DNA of 30,251 bases from Methylotenera_A sp044222005 (GTDB lineage: Bacteria; Pseudomonadota; Gammaproteobacteria; Burkholderiales; Methylophilaceae): assembly GCA_044222005.1 (NCBI GenBank), contig JBGANY010000018.1:1-30251 (forward strand), in the 5' to 3' direction. Of the stretch, positions 15,520 to 23,456 are shown piece by piece (the first letter of the stretch is position 1; each line of letters begins with the position of its first letter). Both the position numbers and the translations under genes were made by a program. The notes beneath the pieces were generated by a model, which did not search any database, was not told the origin of the DNA, and worked only from the letters and a program-made list of their open reading frames with translations.

Positions 15520-17552
15520 TGGCAGAAGAAATTGCACGCAGCATAATTGGTGCGATGACTTATCTTGCTCCGGCCGGGCCACTGGTAGGCGAGGATGCCT
15601 GCAAAGCCTTGGAAAAAGCCATTCAAGACTGCATTGCCGCCAACCAGATCCACTTGATTCTGGATCTGGAGCAGGTTTCAATACTCGGTGGCAGAGCGCT
15701 TGAAATCATCCTCGACACCAATGCCATGCTCACGCACAACGGCGGTTCTCTCAGGTATGTCAATCCGTCGGCGCTTTTAAAAGATATCCTGATCGCGACC
15801 GGGGTTGGGGATCAGGCCGCATTGAATGCGGTGAGCTTTGGCGAGCTGCATGCCGTTGGGGAAGATTTTTCTGCCGGCCCACCGATGAAACTGGGTGAAA
15901 TCCTGCTGGAAATGGGTGTAGTTACCGAAGCGCAACTTGAGCAGGCCGCAAAACAGCAATCCAACAGCAATAAGCGTATGGGGAAAATCCTGATCGAAAC
16001 CGGCACCATTTCGGATAATGACCTGCTGAACGCACTCAGCCGCCAGCTCAGAATCCCGCATATCACTTTGCGTACCGGACTTTATGAGCAAGCCGCTACT
16101 GACCTGATCCCGAAAGACGTGGCACGGCGTCTGGAAATACTGCCCATGTTCAAGGTGCATGATACCTTGACGCTGGCGACTACCGATCCGCAATCGGTGC
16201 CGGCATTGGACGAATTACAGGACATTTCCGGAGGCAAGCTGCGGCTGGTGCTTGCCAGACGCGAAGAGATCCTGAAGCATCAGATGGATGCGTATAGCGG
16301 CAATGAGTTCAATCCTGAGTTAGTCAATAACATGGCGACCGATATCGAACTGGTCGAGCAGGTACAGACCGATTACACGCGGATTGATGAAATGGCAGGC
16401 GGCAGTCCGGTCATCAATCTGGTCAACGGATTGATCCAGCGCGCGGTACGCGATGGCGCCAGCGATATCCATATCGAAAGCGGGCGCAACCGTTCGTTTG
16501 TGCGGTTTCGTATTGATGGCCTGCTGTATGAGGTACTCTCGACCCGCGCCGATCTGCATCCCGCCATCGTCTCACGGCTCAAGGTGATGGCCAACCTGGA
16601 TATTGCCGAGCGCCGGCTGCCGCAGGATGGGCGCATGCAGGTGATGACGCAGGGCCGCAGTGTTGACCTGCGCTTCAGCTCTTTGTCCGGCATCTATGGT
16701 GAAAAAGTCGTATTGCGCGTGCTGGACAAGAATCAATCTATTCTTGATGTCGAGAAGCTCGGCATGAGCGGCCAGAATCTTGCTGTGCTGAAAAAACTGC
16801 TTGGGCGCAGCTATGGGCTGATTCTGGTTACCGGGCCTACCGGCAGCGGCAAAACCACAACGCTTTACGCCTCGGTGAATCACCTGAAAAGTATCGAGAG
16901 GAATATCGTTACGATTGAAGACCCGGTGGAATATCAGCTTGACATCATCAATCAGAACCAGGTCAACGATGCGATCGGGTTATCTTTTGCCAAAATGCTT
17001 AAGCACGTGCTGCGGCAAGATCCTGACATCATCATGGTCGGCGAAATCCGCGATCGTGAAACCGCAGAAATTGCGGTTCAGGCGGCGCTCACCGGCCACT
17101 TGGTGCTTTCCACCTTGCATACTAACGACGCGGTGGGCGCGCTCTCGCGCATGATGGACATGGGCGTGGAGCCTTACCTGCTTTCATCTGCGCTGGCAGG
17201 TGTGGTGGGTCAGCGCTTAGTTCGCGGCATCTGCCCGGCCTGCAAAACCACTTATCTGCCCCCGCCAGAACTTGTAGAGCGATACAAGTGGCCAGAGGGA
17301 ACGCGCCTGACGCGCGGCAAGGGCTGCTCCGCCTGCTACGACTCGGGTTACCGCGGCCGCTTGGGCATTCACGAAATCATCGAATCCACGGACGGCTTGC
17401 AACAGCTGATGGCCAAAAACCCGACCAAGAACGAACTGCAGGCTTTTACTGCGGCAGAAGGTTACCAGACTTTATTCGATGACGGGATAAAGCGTGCGCT
17501 AGATGGACGCACCACTATCGAAGAAGTCGCCCGCGTGATCCACGCAAGTTAA
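15519..17552 (+). CDS. Pilus extension ATPase with N-terminal STAS and cyclic-di-GMP-binding MshEN domains
   Basis: This is a 677-aa protein from the ATG at 15519, which overlaps the previous stop as TAATG. A start at 15474 would add 15 residues inside the HD-GYP gene. Residues 1-105 form a STAS domain (LILDLEQVSILGGRALEIIL), with glycine where SpoIIAA-type proteins carry a phosphorylated serine. Residues 124-147 and 153-176 are two 24-residue MshEN motifs exactly five residues apart. They begin KLGEILLEMG and RMGKILIETG and each end in Q. This is the cyclic-di-GMP-binding signature of MshE/PilB-type ATPases. The ATPase core has Walker A GPTGSGKT (439-446), Walker B IIMVGEIRD, STLHTNDA and zinc cysteines C572/C575 and C603/C606. 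It powers pilin assembly. A STAS domain on such an ATPase is unusual. Confidence 0.93.
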   Translation: MAEEIARSIIGAMTYLAPAGPLVGEDACKALEKAIQDCIAANQIHLILDLEQVSILGGRALEIILDTNAMLTHNGGSLRYVNPSALLKDILIATGVGDQAALNAVSFGELHAVGEDFSAGPPMKLGEILLEMGVVTEAQLEQAAKQQSNSNKRMGKILIETGTISDNDLLNALSRQLRIPHITLRTGLYEQAATDLIPKDVARRLEILPMFKVHDTLTLATTDPQSVPALDELQDISGGKLRLVLARREEILKHQMDAYSGNEFNPELVNNMATDIELVEQVQTDYTRIDEMAGGSPVINLVNGLIQRAVRDGASDIHIESGRNRSFVRFRIDGLLYEVLSTRADLHPAIVSRLKVMANLDIAERRLPQDGRMQVMTQGRSVDLRFSSLSGIYGEKVVLRVLDKNQSILDVEKLGMSGQNLAVLKKLLGRSYGLILVTGPTGSGKTTTLYASVNHLKSIERNIVTIEDPVEYQLDIINQNQVNDAIGLSFAKMLKHVLRQDPDIIMVGEIRDRETAEIAVQAALTGHLVLSTLHTNDAVGALSRMMDMGVEPYLLSSALAGVVGQRLVRGICPACKTTYLPPPELVERYKWPEGTRLTRGKGCSACYDSGYRGRLGIHEIIESTDGLQQLMAKNPTKNELQAFTAAEGYQTLFDDGIKRALDGRTTIEEVARVIHAS

Positions 17553-17572
17553 CCCATATGAGCTAAACCATC

Positions 17573-18706
17573 ATGGCAATCAATATTAACCCGGCACAAG
17601 CACCCATACAATCAGCGGCAAACCAGCCGGCAAAACGCAGCTGGAACATGGACATTCGCTTCGGCCCAACCAAGATCAGCCTCGACCAGCGTATGGTATT
17701 CACCGAACGTCTGTTATTACTGCTGGAAACTGGCGTCAGCCTGCTCGAAGCGCTCAAGGCGATGCAGTTGCAGACGGAAGAGCCTTTGCTGGCGGAGATT
17801 ATAGGGTCGCTGGTTGATACGATCAGCGAAGGCAAAAGCTTTTCTGCGGCGCTGGAAAAACATCCGGAAATGTTTTCCAGCACTTATTCCAGCCTGGTAT
17901 TTGCGGCAGAAGAGGGCGGCTTTCTGCCGCAAGTGCTAAGCCAGCTTTTAAGAATGGATGAAAAGAACAGCCAGATGCGCAGCAATATCATTTCAGCGCT
18001 GTCTTACCCCGCATTTTTAATTGTTTTTTCCATGGCTGTGGTGGTGTTTGTGCTGGTAGTGATTTTCCCTAAGTTTGAAACTTTATTTGCCTCGATTCAC
18101 GACCAGCTGCCCATCACCACAGTCTTCCTGATGGCGCTGTCGGCCTTTTTCCGTCATTACTGGATACTCATCATCATCGGTTTAAGTGCAGCAGGCTGGG
18201 CAACATTTACCTGGATGAAAAGCCTGCCCGGCAAACTCATGCTGGATAAATTAAAAATGACTGCACCCGTTATTAAGGATATTTATACGCAAATTTATCT
18301 CAGCCAGACGCTCAGCGTGCTTGGTTTGTCGCTGGCCAACGGTGTGCCAATTACGGTAGCCCTAAAGGCCAGCCAGGGCGTGGTGAGCAATTACATATTT
18401 GCAAGATTTCTGGAAGACATCCGCAACCACGTCAACGAAGGGCGGGGCATCGCCATCGGCTTCACAAATTCGCCCATCGTGCCGCCCATGGTGCGGCAAA
18501 TGGTTTCCACCGGTGAGCAAACCGGCAACCTTGGCATGGTAATGACGCGTGTGGCCGATTTTTACGAACGCGAACTTACCAAGCGCATCACCATACTTTC
18601 AAAATCGGTCGAGCCGATCATGCTGATTGTGATGGGGGTCGTGGTGGGCTTGATCGTTGTTTCTCTGATTCTGCCCATTTTCAAGCTGTCGCGTGCTATC
18701 CACTAA
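17573..18706 (+). CDS. Pilus platform protein (GspF/PilC/MshG family)
   Basis: This 377-aa protein has two repeats of the GspF domain. The first starts near LDQRMVFTERLLLLLETGVSLLEALKAM, the second near YLSQTLSVLGLSLANGVPITVALKAS. Membrane helices lie at about 143-165, 190-215 and 350-370 (IMLIVMGVVVGLIVVSLILP). The conserved EEGGFLPQVL and TGEQTGNLG blocks are present. It sits in the inner membrane and is turned by the ATPase to add pilins. It starts 20 bp after the ATPase stop with no obvious ribosome site. The first 25 residues (Ala/Pro/Gln-rich) may be an extension, and a later ATG cannot be ruled out. Confidence 0.93.
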   Translation: MAININPAQAPIQSAANQPAKRSWNMDIRFGPTKISLDQRMVFTERLLLLLETGVSLLEALKAMQLQTEEPLLAEIIGSLVDTISEGKSFSAALEKHPEMFSSTYSSLVFAAEEGGFLPQVLSQLLRMDEKNSQMRSNIISALSYPAFLIVFSMAVVVFVLVVIFPKFETLFASIHDQLPITTVFLMALSAFFRHYWILIIIGLSAAGWATFTWMKSLPGKLMLDKLKMTAPVIKDIYTQIYLSQTLSVLGLSLANGVPITVALKASQGVVSNYIFARFLEDIRNHVNEGRGIAIGFTNSPIVPPMVRQMVSTGEQTGNLGMVMTRVADFYERELTKRITILSKSVEPIMLIVMGVVVGLIVVSLILPIFKLSRAIH

Positions 18707-18717
18707 AAGGAATTTCT

Positions 18718-18792
18718 ATGCAAATGATGAAACAAAATGCTTTTTATGCCTTTATTGCCCTAAAGAAAATTTATGCACTGCCGTTACTATGA
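18718..18792 (+). CDS. Possible 24-aa leader peptide before the pilin gene
   Basis: A short ORF starts at an ATG with a well-placed AAAAGGA ribosome site (seven nt away) and encodes a hydrophobic, basic peptide ending KKIYALPLL. Its stop overlaps, as ATGA at 18789-18792, an ATG that is in frame with the pilin ATG at 18822. It could be a translational-coupling leader or chance. I recognise no family. Confidence 0.25.
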   Translation: MQMMKQNAFYAFIALKKIYALPLL

Positions 18793-18821
18793 TTATGAAC
18801 AAAACTAGAAAGGTTGAAAAA

Positions 18822-19443
18822 ATGCGCTCTATTACAAACAAATCCATCAAGCTGGTGCAGCAAGGCTTCACCCTCTATTACAAACAAATCCATCAAGCTG
18901 GTGCAGCAAGGCTTCACCCTTGTCGAACTGCTTATTGTTGTCATTATTCTGGCGATTCTGGCAGCCATCGTGATTCCGCAGTTCTCAAGCGCGACGACCG
19001 ATGCGCAGGAATCTGCGCTGGATTCCAATTTGAATGCATTACGCTCGGCCATCGATCTTTACAAGGTTCAGCATAACGGCAAATACCCGGGCCAGGTCGC
19101 TGCAACCGGGGCAACCTGTTCGGTAGGTGCTGCCGGTACCGGCGCGGTTGATACGGCACAAGCACTGATTAGCCAACTGACCTTGTACAGTGATGTCACA
19201 GGCAAGACTTGTACGGGCGCAGCTACCCAAACTACACTTGGCCCCTACTTGCGCAAAGGCTTCCCAGCTGAGCCAATCAACAACAAAGGTTCTGTTGCGG
19301 CGGATATTGCAATTCAGCTCACAGGTGCAGCGCTTAGCCCTGGCGCAGCAACTGGCGGCTGGGCTTACGATAATAAAACTGGCCAAATCGTGATGAACAG
19401 CAACGCGACAGACAGCAAAGGCGCTGCTTACTCTACGCACTAA
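18822..19443 (+). pseudogene. Main type IV/MSHA-like pilin, frameshifted by a 46-bp tandem duplication
   Basis: Read from the ATG at 18822, the gene starts MRSITNKSIKLVQQG^FTL, a normal prepilin leader with a G^F cleavage site. It then runs out of frame and stops at 19076. The cause is a perfect tandem duplication of 46 bp (18827-18872 and 18873-18918). Removing one copy gives an uninterrupted pilin of about 190 aa. The mature part starts FTLVELLIVVIILAILAAIVIP with the normal E at +5, carries LNALRSAIDLYKVQHNGKYPG and two cysteines, and ends GGWAYDNKTGQIVMNSN. As it stands the full-length frame is reachable only from a TTG at 18814 (33-residue leader, no usable ribosome site) or a GTG at 18901. 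It directly follows the ATPase and platform genes, as expected for the main pilin (MshA/MshB-like). Confidence 0.85.
18827..18918 (+). repeat. Perfect 46-bp tandem duplication in the prepilin leader
   Basis: Two exact copies of a 46-bp unit lie end to end (18827-18872, 18873-18918), and the match runs on 2 bp into 18919-18920. The unit starts CTCTATTACAAACAAATCC and ends GCAAGGCTTCACC. Because 46 is not a multiple of 3, having two copies shifts the reading frame. The lack of any mismatch points to a recent event. Confidence 0.97.
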
Positions 19444-19475
19444 GCAAAACAACAGCATTTCATTGGGCAATTAGC

Positions 19476-20015
19476 ATGCAAAGAATCGCCCAACGCGGTT
19501 TTACCCTGGTGGAAATGCTGATTGTCATTGTCATCCTGGGGATTGTCGCGATAGTGGCAATCCCTTTGCTTTCATCTAACGATCCTCAAAAGTTGAGTGT
19601 GGCGGCGGAAGAAACCGCCAACACCTTGCGTTTTGCGCTGAGCGAAGCCAAGCGCACTGGAGGTTATGTGCTGGTGGATGGCAAATCGACGGCTGCACGC
19701 TTGAAGCTTTACTATTCCAATAGCAGCGCCAACTTGACCACAGCCATCAACGACCCGCTCACCAAACGCACACTTGACCTGAATGTGGCTAACAGCGCCT
19801 TTTCGCAAGGCGTGACGCTAACGCCCAAGTTCATGCAAGGCAGCGTGGGGTATCCGCAACTACTGATCGGACCAGGTTTGTCACAACTTCAAGTCTTCGA
19901 TGGCACGCTAAACAAAGGACCGTTGCAAGCCAATAGCGGCGTACTGCTTACGCTGGGCTCGCAAAGCGTTATGGTCAGCATTAATCAAACGACTGGCCTG
20001 GTGACTTTGCCATGA
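19476..20015 (+). CDS. Minor prepilin, GspH/MshC-like
   Basis: This 179-aa protein has a short leader MQRIAQRG followed by FTLVEMLIVIVILGIVAIVAIP, the N-terminal helix of a type IV prepilin with glutamate at position +5. The globular part is rich in small and polar residues (YYSNSSANLTTAIND, LLIGPGLSQLQVFDGTL), which fits a GspH/FimT-type minor pseudopilin. It needs a prepilin peptidase, which is not in this window. It lies 32 bp after the main pilin, and its stop overlaps the next start as ATGA. Minor pilins of this kind prime or cap the pilus. Confidence 0.88.
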   Translation: MQRIAQRGFTLVEMLIVIVILGIVAIVAIPLLSSNDPQKLSVAAEETANTLRFALSEAKRTGGYVLVDGKSTAARLKLYYSNSSANLTTAINDPLTKRTLDLNVANSAFSQGVTLTPKFMQGSVGYPQLLIGPGLSQLQVFDGTLNKGPLQANSGVLLTLGSQSVMVSINQTTGLVTLP

Positions 20016-20458
20016 GCCTGACGCTGAAATCGCTCAAGGCAATACATGTTAACCAGCGCGGTTTTTCTTATGCCGAGGTGTTGCTTTCCGTGATGCTGCT
20101 GGCCATATTGCTGGTGCCGGCGATGCAGGCACTCAATACAGCCATTCTTGGCGGTTCGAATAATCTGGCGGCTAGACAGCTCAACTTGCGCAGCAAGATG
20201 GAAGAAGTGCTGAGCAAGCCTTTTGGCATGCTGTATGCCGAAACCTATCTGGTCGGCGGCAACACCCCCACTTCTGTCAGCGCCAGTTTATCTGACGCCT
20301 CCGGCGTGCCTGACCGCCGCGTGGTGGTGCTGTACCGCTACGATGTCCTCACCAATGCGCTCAGCAGCAACGACACCGGCCTGCTTTATGTGAGCGTTTA
20401 TTACGAGGCTGAGGGCAGCGCCGGCGCGCTGAATACGCTGCTAGGAAGATGGTGGTAG
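20012..20458 (+). CDS. Minor prepilin, MshD/PilV-like
   Basis: This 148-aa protein has leader MSLTLKSLKAIHVNQRG^FSYAEVLLSVMLLAILLVPAMQAL: a prepilin cleavage site and helix, with glutamate at +5. The short globular region includes LRSKMEEVLSKPFG, common in PilV/GspI-type minor pilins, and ends GRWW. It overlaps the previous gene by 4 bp and the next by 10 bp. Its role is probably as part of the minor-pilin complex that starts or tips the pilus. The MshD-like label is by position and general pattern only. Confidence 0.82.
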   Translation: MSLTLKSLKAIHVNQRGFSYAEVLLSVMLLAILLVPAMQALNTAILGGSNNLAARQLNLRSKMEEVLSKPFGMLYAETYLVGGNTPTSVSASLSDASGVPDRRVVVLYRYDVLTNALSSNDTGLLYVSVYYEAEGSAGALNTLLGRWW

Positions 20459-20991
20459 CCATGCGTACCCTTCAATCAAAATCAGGTCACACACAACGCG
20501 GCGTGACCCTGATCGAGCTGATGCTGGCCACCCTGGTCGGCGTGATTCTGCTGGCCGGGCTCAACTCCGTGGTTAAGCTGGGGCTGGATGCGCAGACCGC
20601 AGGCCGCAATAGCAACGAGCTGGCCTACCAGGGCCGATTTGCGCTGGAACGGATGGTAGATAAGGCGCGCAGCCTGGCGCCCAAAATATTGACCACGCCA
20701 ACCGCCAACACAACAGGCGACTGGTTTGCGCCAAGCGGCTGCACAGGCGCTGCTTGTGTGATGTATTGCCGTAACGCCACTAACCAGTTGATAGAAACCA
20801 CGACCAGCGACAACGCCTGCACTGGCACCACGGTAATTGCCAGCAATGTAAGTGCATTCTCTGCAGCACTGCCAGTCAGCATGGGTGGAGTTGATAGGTC
20901 GATTGCTGTTCTTAGCCTGACTTTGAATGATTCGGCAAACAACACTATTACCTTGTCATCCAATATACGGCTTGGCGGAGGTACGAAATGA
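20449..20991 (+). CDS. Minor prepilin, MshO/PilW-like
   Basis: This 180-aa protein has a cleavage site and helix QRG^VTLIELMLATLVGVILLAGL, with glutamate at +5 and valine replacing phenylalanine at +1. The following AGRNSNELAYQGRFALERMVDKARSLAP resembles the PilW/MshO family. There are four cysteines (CTGAACVMYC and NACTG), so disulfides are likely. Two starts are possible, 20449 and 20461. An AGGAAG just upstream of 20449 is too close to it but about 12 nt from 20461, so the later one is plausible. The stop overlaps the next gene's ATG. Confidence 0.82.
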   Translation: MVVAMRTLQSKSGHTQRGVTLIELMLATLVGVILLAGLNSVVKLGLDAQTAGRNSNELAYQGRFALERMVDKARSLAPKILTTPTANTTGDWFAPSGCTGAACVMYCRNATNQLIETTTSDNACTGTTVIASNVSAFSAALPVSMGGVDRSIAVLSLTLNDSANNTITLSSNIRLGGGTK

Positions 20992-23399
20992 GCCCGCGAA
21001 GTGTCAGAACAGCCGGCTTTACCCTGCTGCCGGTGATCCTCACCATGACTTTAATCGCGGCTATCGCCTTTCTGCTCAACCGCGATAACGGTATGAATGC
21101 CGAGATGGTTTCCAGCCAAATGTATGCAGACCGTGCCCGTTATGCCGCCGAAGCTGGCTTGCAGGCAGCCAATGCACGCGTGCAGAGTTTCAGTTGTGCT
21201 GGGGGGTTTCCAGTAATAGGAAGTCCTGTGGCTAACAGTAACTTCGGTGGCGCCAGCTATTCGGCTTATGCGACGACTGCATCAGGTAACACCACCAGCC
21301 TGATTTCTACCGGCACTTATAACGGCACTTCGGTCACACTTACGCGCAACAATATTTATGTTTATCAATCCGCACCTAAGACCTATACCTTGCAGCCCAA
21401 TGCAACGGCAGGCATGGATACCTATATCACAACCAACAGCGCCACGAATAATGGCGCATCCGGTTCCTTGAGTCTCACCGCCACTAATTTTCCGCTGATT
21501 AAATTTGACCTCTCTATGTTCCCCGCAGGCAGCCGACCTGTTTCTACCACGTTATCGCTATATGCTAATGGTGGTTTTTTAGCATTTACGCATTTATACC
21601 GCATGACTGGCGACTGGCAGGAAGGCACAGGAGCGAGCGGGAGCGGAGCTAACTGGATAACAAGCGACGGCACCACGCCTTGGGTGACGGCGGGTGGTGA
21701 TTACCACCCGACTATAATTACTACTTTTAATGGCATCCCTGGGTATTGGCTCGATTTTGATACTACCGATTTAGCTTCTAGCTGGCTGAGCGGTAGCTAT
21801 CCCAATTATGGCGTGCGTTTTACGCCGAGCACTGCGTTTGGCTCCCTTACTTTTACCAGCAGTGACAATAGCGATGCCACAAAACGGCCAAAAATGACCT
21901 TTAATTACCTGCTGCCCTGCGGCGCCACTGGCCCTTCAGACCCGACAGGTGGAACAGTCACCCTGAGCCCCACTGCCGACGGTTATGACGACACCATTGC
22001 GTTGGCAGCCAATGATGGCGCCGCACCTACGCTCAGGTTACTTAACAGCTCAACACGGGAAGCCCGCAGCCTTATACAGTTTGATACCAGCAGTATTCCG
22101 GCTGGCGCTAAAGTGCAAAGTGCAAAATTACGCATGTATGTAAACTCCATAGCAAGCCCAACTACTAACCTGAAATCAATATGGGTCAATGCGCTCAATG
22201 AGCCATGGGTAGAAGGCGCGGGCGCCACCAAGGTCTGTCCAACTAAGCCAACAGCTGGCAGCAGCTGGAACTACCGCACCGATTGCACCAGCTGGTCATT
22301 CATCCACCCGCCCAATACCGCGCAGGTATGGGCCGCCATGGCCAAGATGCCGACTGCTAGAACCAACCACATGGTGGCTACAGTGAATAACAAAATCTAT
22401 ACCATTGGCGGTTATAACCCAGTTGGCGGTTATTTCAATACCGTAGAAGAATATGACCCCGCCACCAACACATGGACTACCAAGGCGCCGATGCCTACTG
22501 CCCGCTCGGATGCTGCAGCAGTGGTGGTCAATGGCAAAATTTATGTGTTTGGGGGATCCACTGGATCAGCATCAGATAAAACTGAGGAATATGACCCAGC
22601 TACGAACACATGGGCCACAAAGAAAAAAATGCTCTCAAAGAGAATGTATATAGCTGCAGCAGCTGTTAATAACAAAATATATGTCATTGGTGGGGCAGCT
22701 AGTGCAACTGCAGTCAAAACTAACGAGGAATATGACCCCGCAACCGACACCTGGACTACCAAAGCCCAGATGACGACCGCCAGAATGTATCTGTCAACAC
22801 AATCTGTGAATGGAAAAATCTATGCCATTGGTGGCTGGACCGGCTCAGCAAGTTTAACCAATAACGAGATGTACGACCCTAGCGCCAACATCTGGGCGAC
22901 CAAAGCTGCGCTTTCAATTGGAACAGACTCAATGGCTTCGGCAGTATTGGGTAACAAGATTTACCTCATCGGCGGCATGCGCGCCAGTTCTGCAACCAAT
23001 GCAGTAGTGATGTACGACACCCTGAACAATGTTTATACCACTCAGCTAAATTATCCAGTGGCAACCGATGTGCCAGCAGCGGCAACAGTAAATGGTTACA
23101 TCTACAGCATGGGCGGCGACGATGGCGTCTCGGTTGTGTATCAAAGTCATTACAAATTTGATACGGGCATTCCCACACCTGTTGCCACGGCCTCCGACGA
23201 ATCTACGTCGGCATCGCCGTTAGCGGCTGGATTTACCAGCGGTTGGATCAATTTTGACCTGAAACCGCTGGTACAGGAATGGGTGGACGGCGTACGCCCT
23301 AACAACGGTGTGGTGATTTATACCGAGGTTGCAGACCAGTTCAGTATCAACAGTCGTGAGAATAGCAGCAAGAATCCCCAGCTAATCGTCACATACTAA
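20988..23399 (+). CDS. Tip-like prepilin with DNRLRE domains and a nested Kelch beta-propeller
   Basis: This 803-aa protein has a prepilin-like start SPRSVRTAG^FTLLPVILTMTLIAAIAFLL. Residue +5 after the predicted cleavage is proline instead of glutamate. MYADRARYAAEAGLQAANARV follows, as in PilX/MshP-type proteins. A first DNRLRE-like domain covers about residues 135-308 (LIKFDLSMFPAGSRPVSTTL, YPNYGVRF). A second begins near 320 (SLIQFDTSSIPAGAKVQSAKL, LNEPWVEGAG), is interrupted at about 448 by six Kelch repeats to about 720, then resumes (WINFDLKPLVQEWVDG, NNGVVIYTE, SRENSSKNPQLIVTY). DNRLRE and Kelch folds often bind carbohydrate or protein, so a pilus-tip adhesin is a reasonable inference. 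It is the last of the pilin genes, as tip proteins often are. Confidence 0.85.
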   Translation: MSPRSVRTAGFTLLPVILTMTLIAAIAFLLNRDNGMNAEMVSSQMYADRARYAAEAGLQAANARVQSFSCAGGFPVIGSPVANSNFGGASYSAYATTASGNTTSLISTGTYNGTSVTLTRNNIYVYQSAPKTYTLQPNATAGMDTYITTNSATNNGASGSLSLTATNFPLIKFDLSMFPAGSRPVSTTLSLYANGGFLAFTHLYRMTGDWQEGTGASGSGANWITSDGTTPWVTAGGDYHPTIITTFNGIPGYWLDFDTTDLASSWLSGSYPNYGVRFTPSTAFGSLTFTSSDNSDATKRPKMTFNYLLPCGATGPSDPTGGTVTLSPTADGYDDTIALAANDGAAPTLRLLNSSTREARSLIQFDTSSIPAGAKVQSAKLRMYVNSIASPTTNLKSIWVNALNEPWVEGAGATKVCPTKPTAGSSWNYRTDCTSWSFIHPPNTAQVWAAMAKMPTARTNHMVATVNNKIYTIGGYNPVGGYFNTVEEYDPATNTWTTKAPMPTARSDAAAVVVNGKIYVFGGSTGSASDKTEEYDPATNTWATKKKMLSKRMYIAAAAVNNKIYVIGGAASATAVKTNEEYDPATDTWTTKAQMTTARMYLSTQSVNGKIYAIGGWTGSASLTNNEMYDPSANIWATKAALSIGTDSMASAVLGNKIYLIGGMRASSATNAVVMYDTLNNVYTTQLNYPVATDVPAAATVNGYIYSMGGDDGVSVVYQSHYKFDTGIPTPVATASDESTSASPLAAGFTSGWINFDLKPLVQEWVDGVRPNNGVVIYTEVADQFSINSRENSSKNPQLIVTY
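22330..23160 (+). repeat. Six Kelch repeats within the tip-like prepilin gene
   Basis: Six units of about 46-47 aa each carry a KIY-x-x-GG core: NKIYTIGG, GKIYVFGG, NKIYVIGG, GKIYAIGG, NKIYLIGG and GYIYSMGG. The first three also share EEYDPATNTW-type stretches. The DNA repeat GAATATGACCC recurs at 22449, 22587 and 22728 (138 and 141 bp apart), so the first three blades are similar at DNA level and could recombine. Confidence 0.92.
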
Positions 23400-23456
23400 A
23401 CGCAGGCTGGCGTTTATCATCTGATTAAATACCTAGAGGCTATCTAAAGACCTTGC

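Noticed and set aside
18814..19443. TTG start at 18814 giving a full-length 209-aa pilin
   Set aside because: The AGG directly abuts the TTG, leaving no spacing. The 33-residue leader is odd, and its first part is an out-of-frame reading of the first repeat copy.
23397..23416. TAAACGC/GCGTTTA hairpin at the stop of the tip-like prepilin
   Set aside because: Short 7-bp stem with no T-run. It does not qualify as a terminator, and the cluster appears to continue through it.
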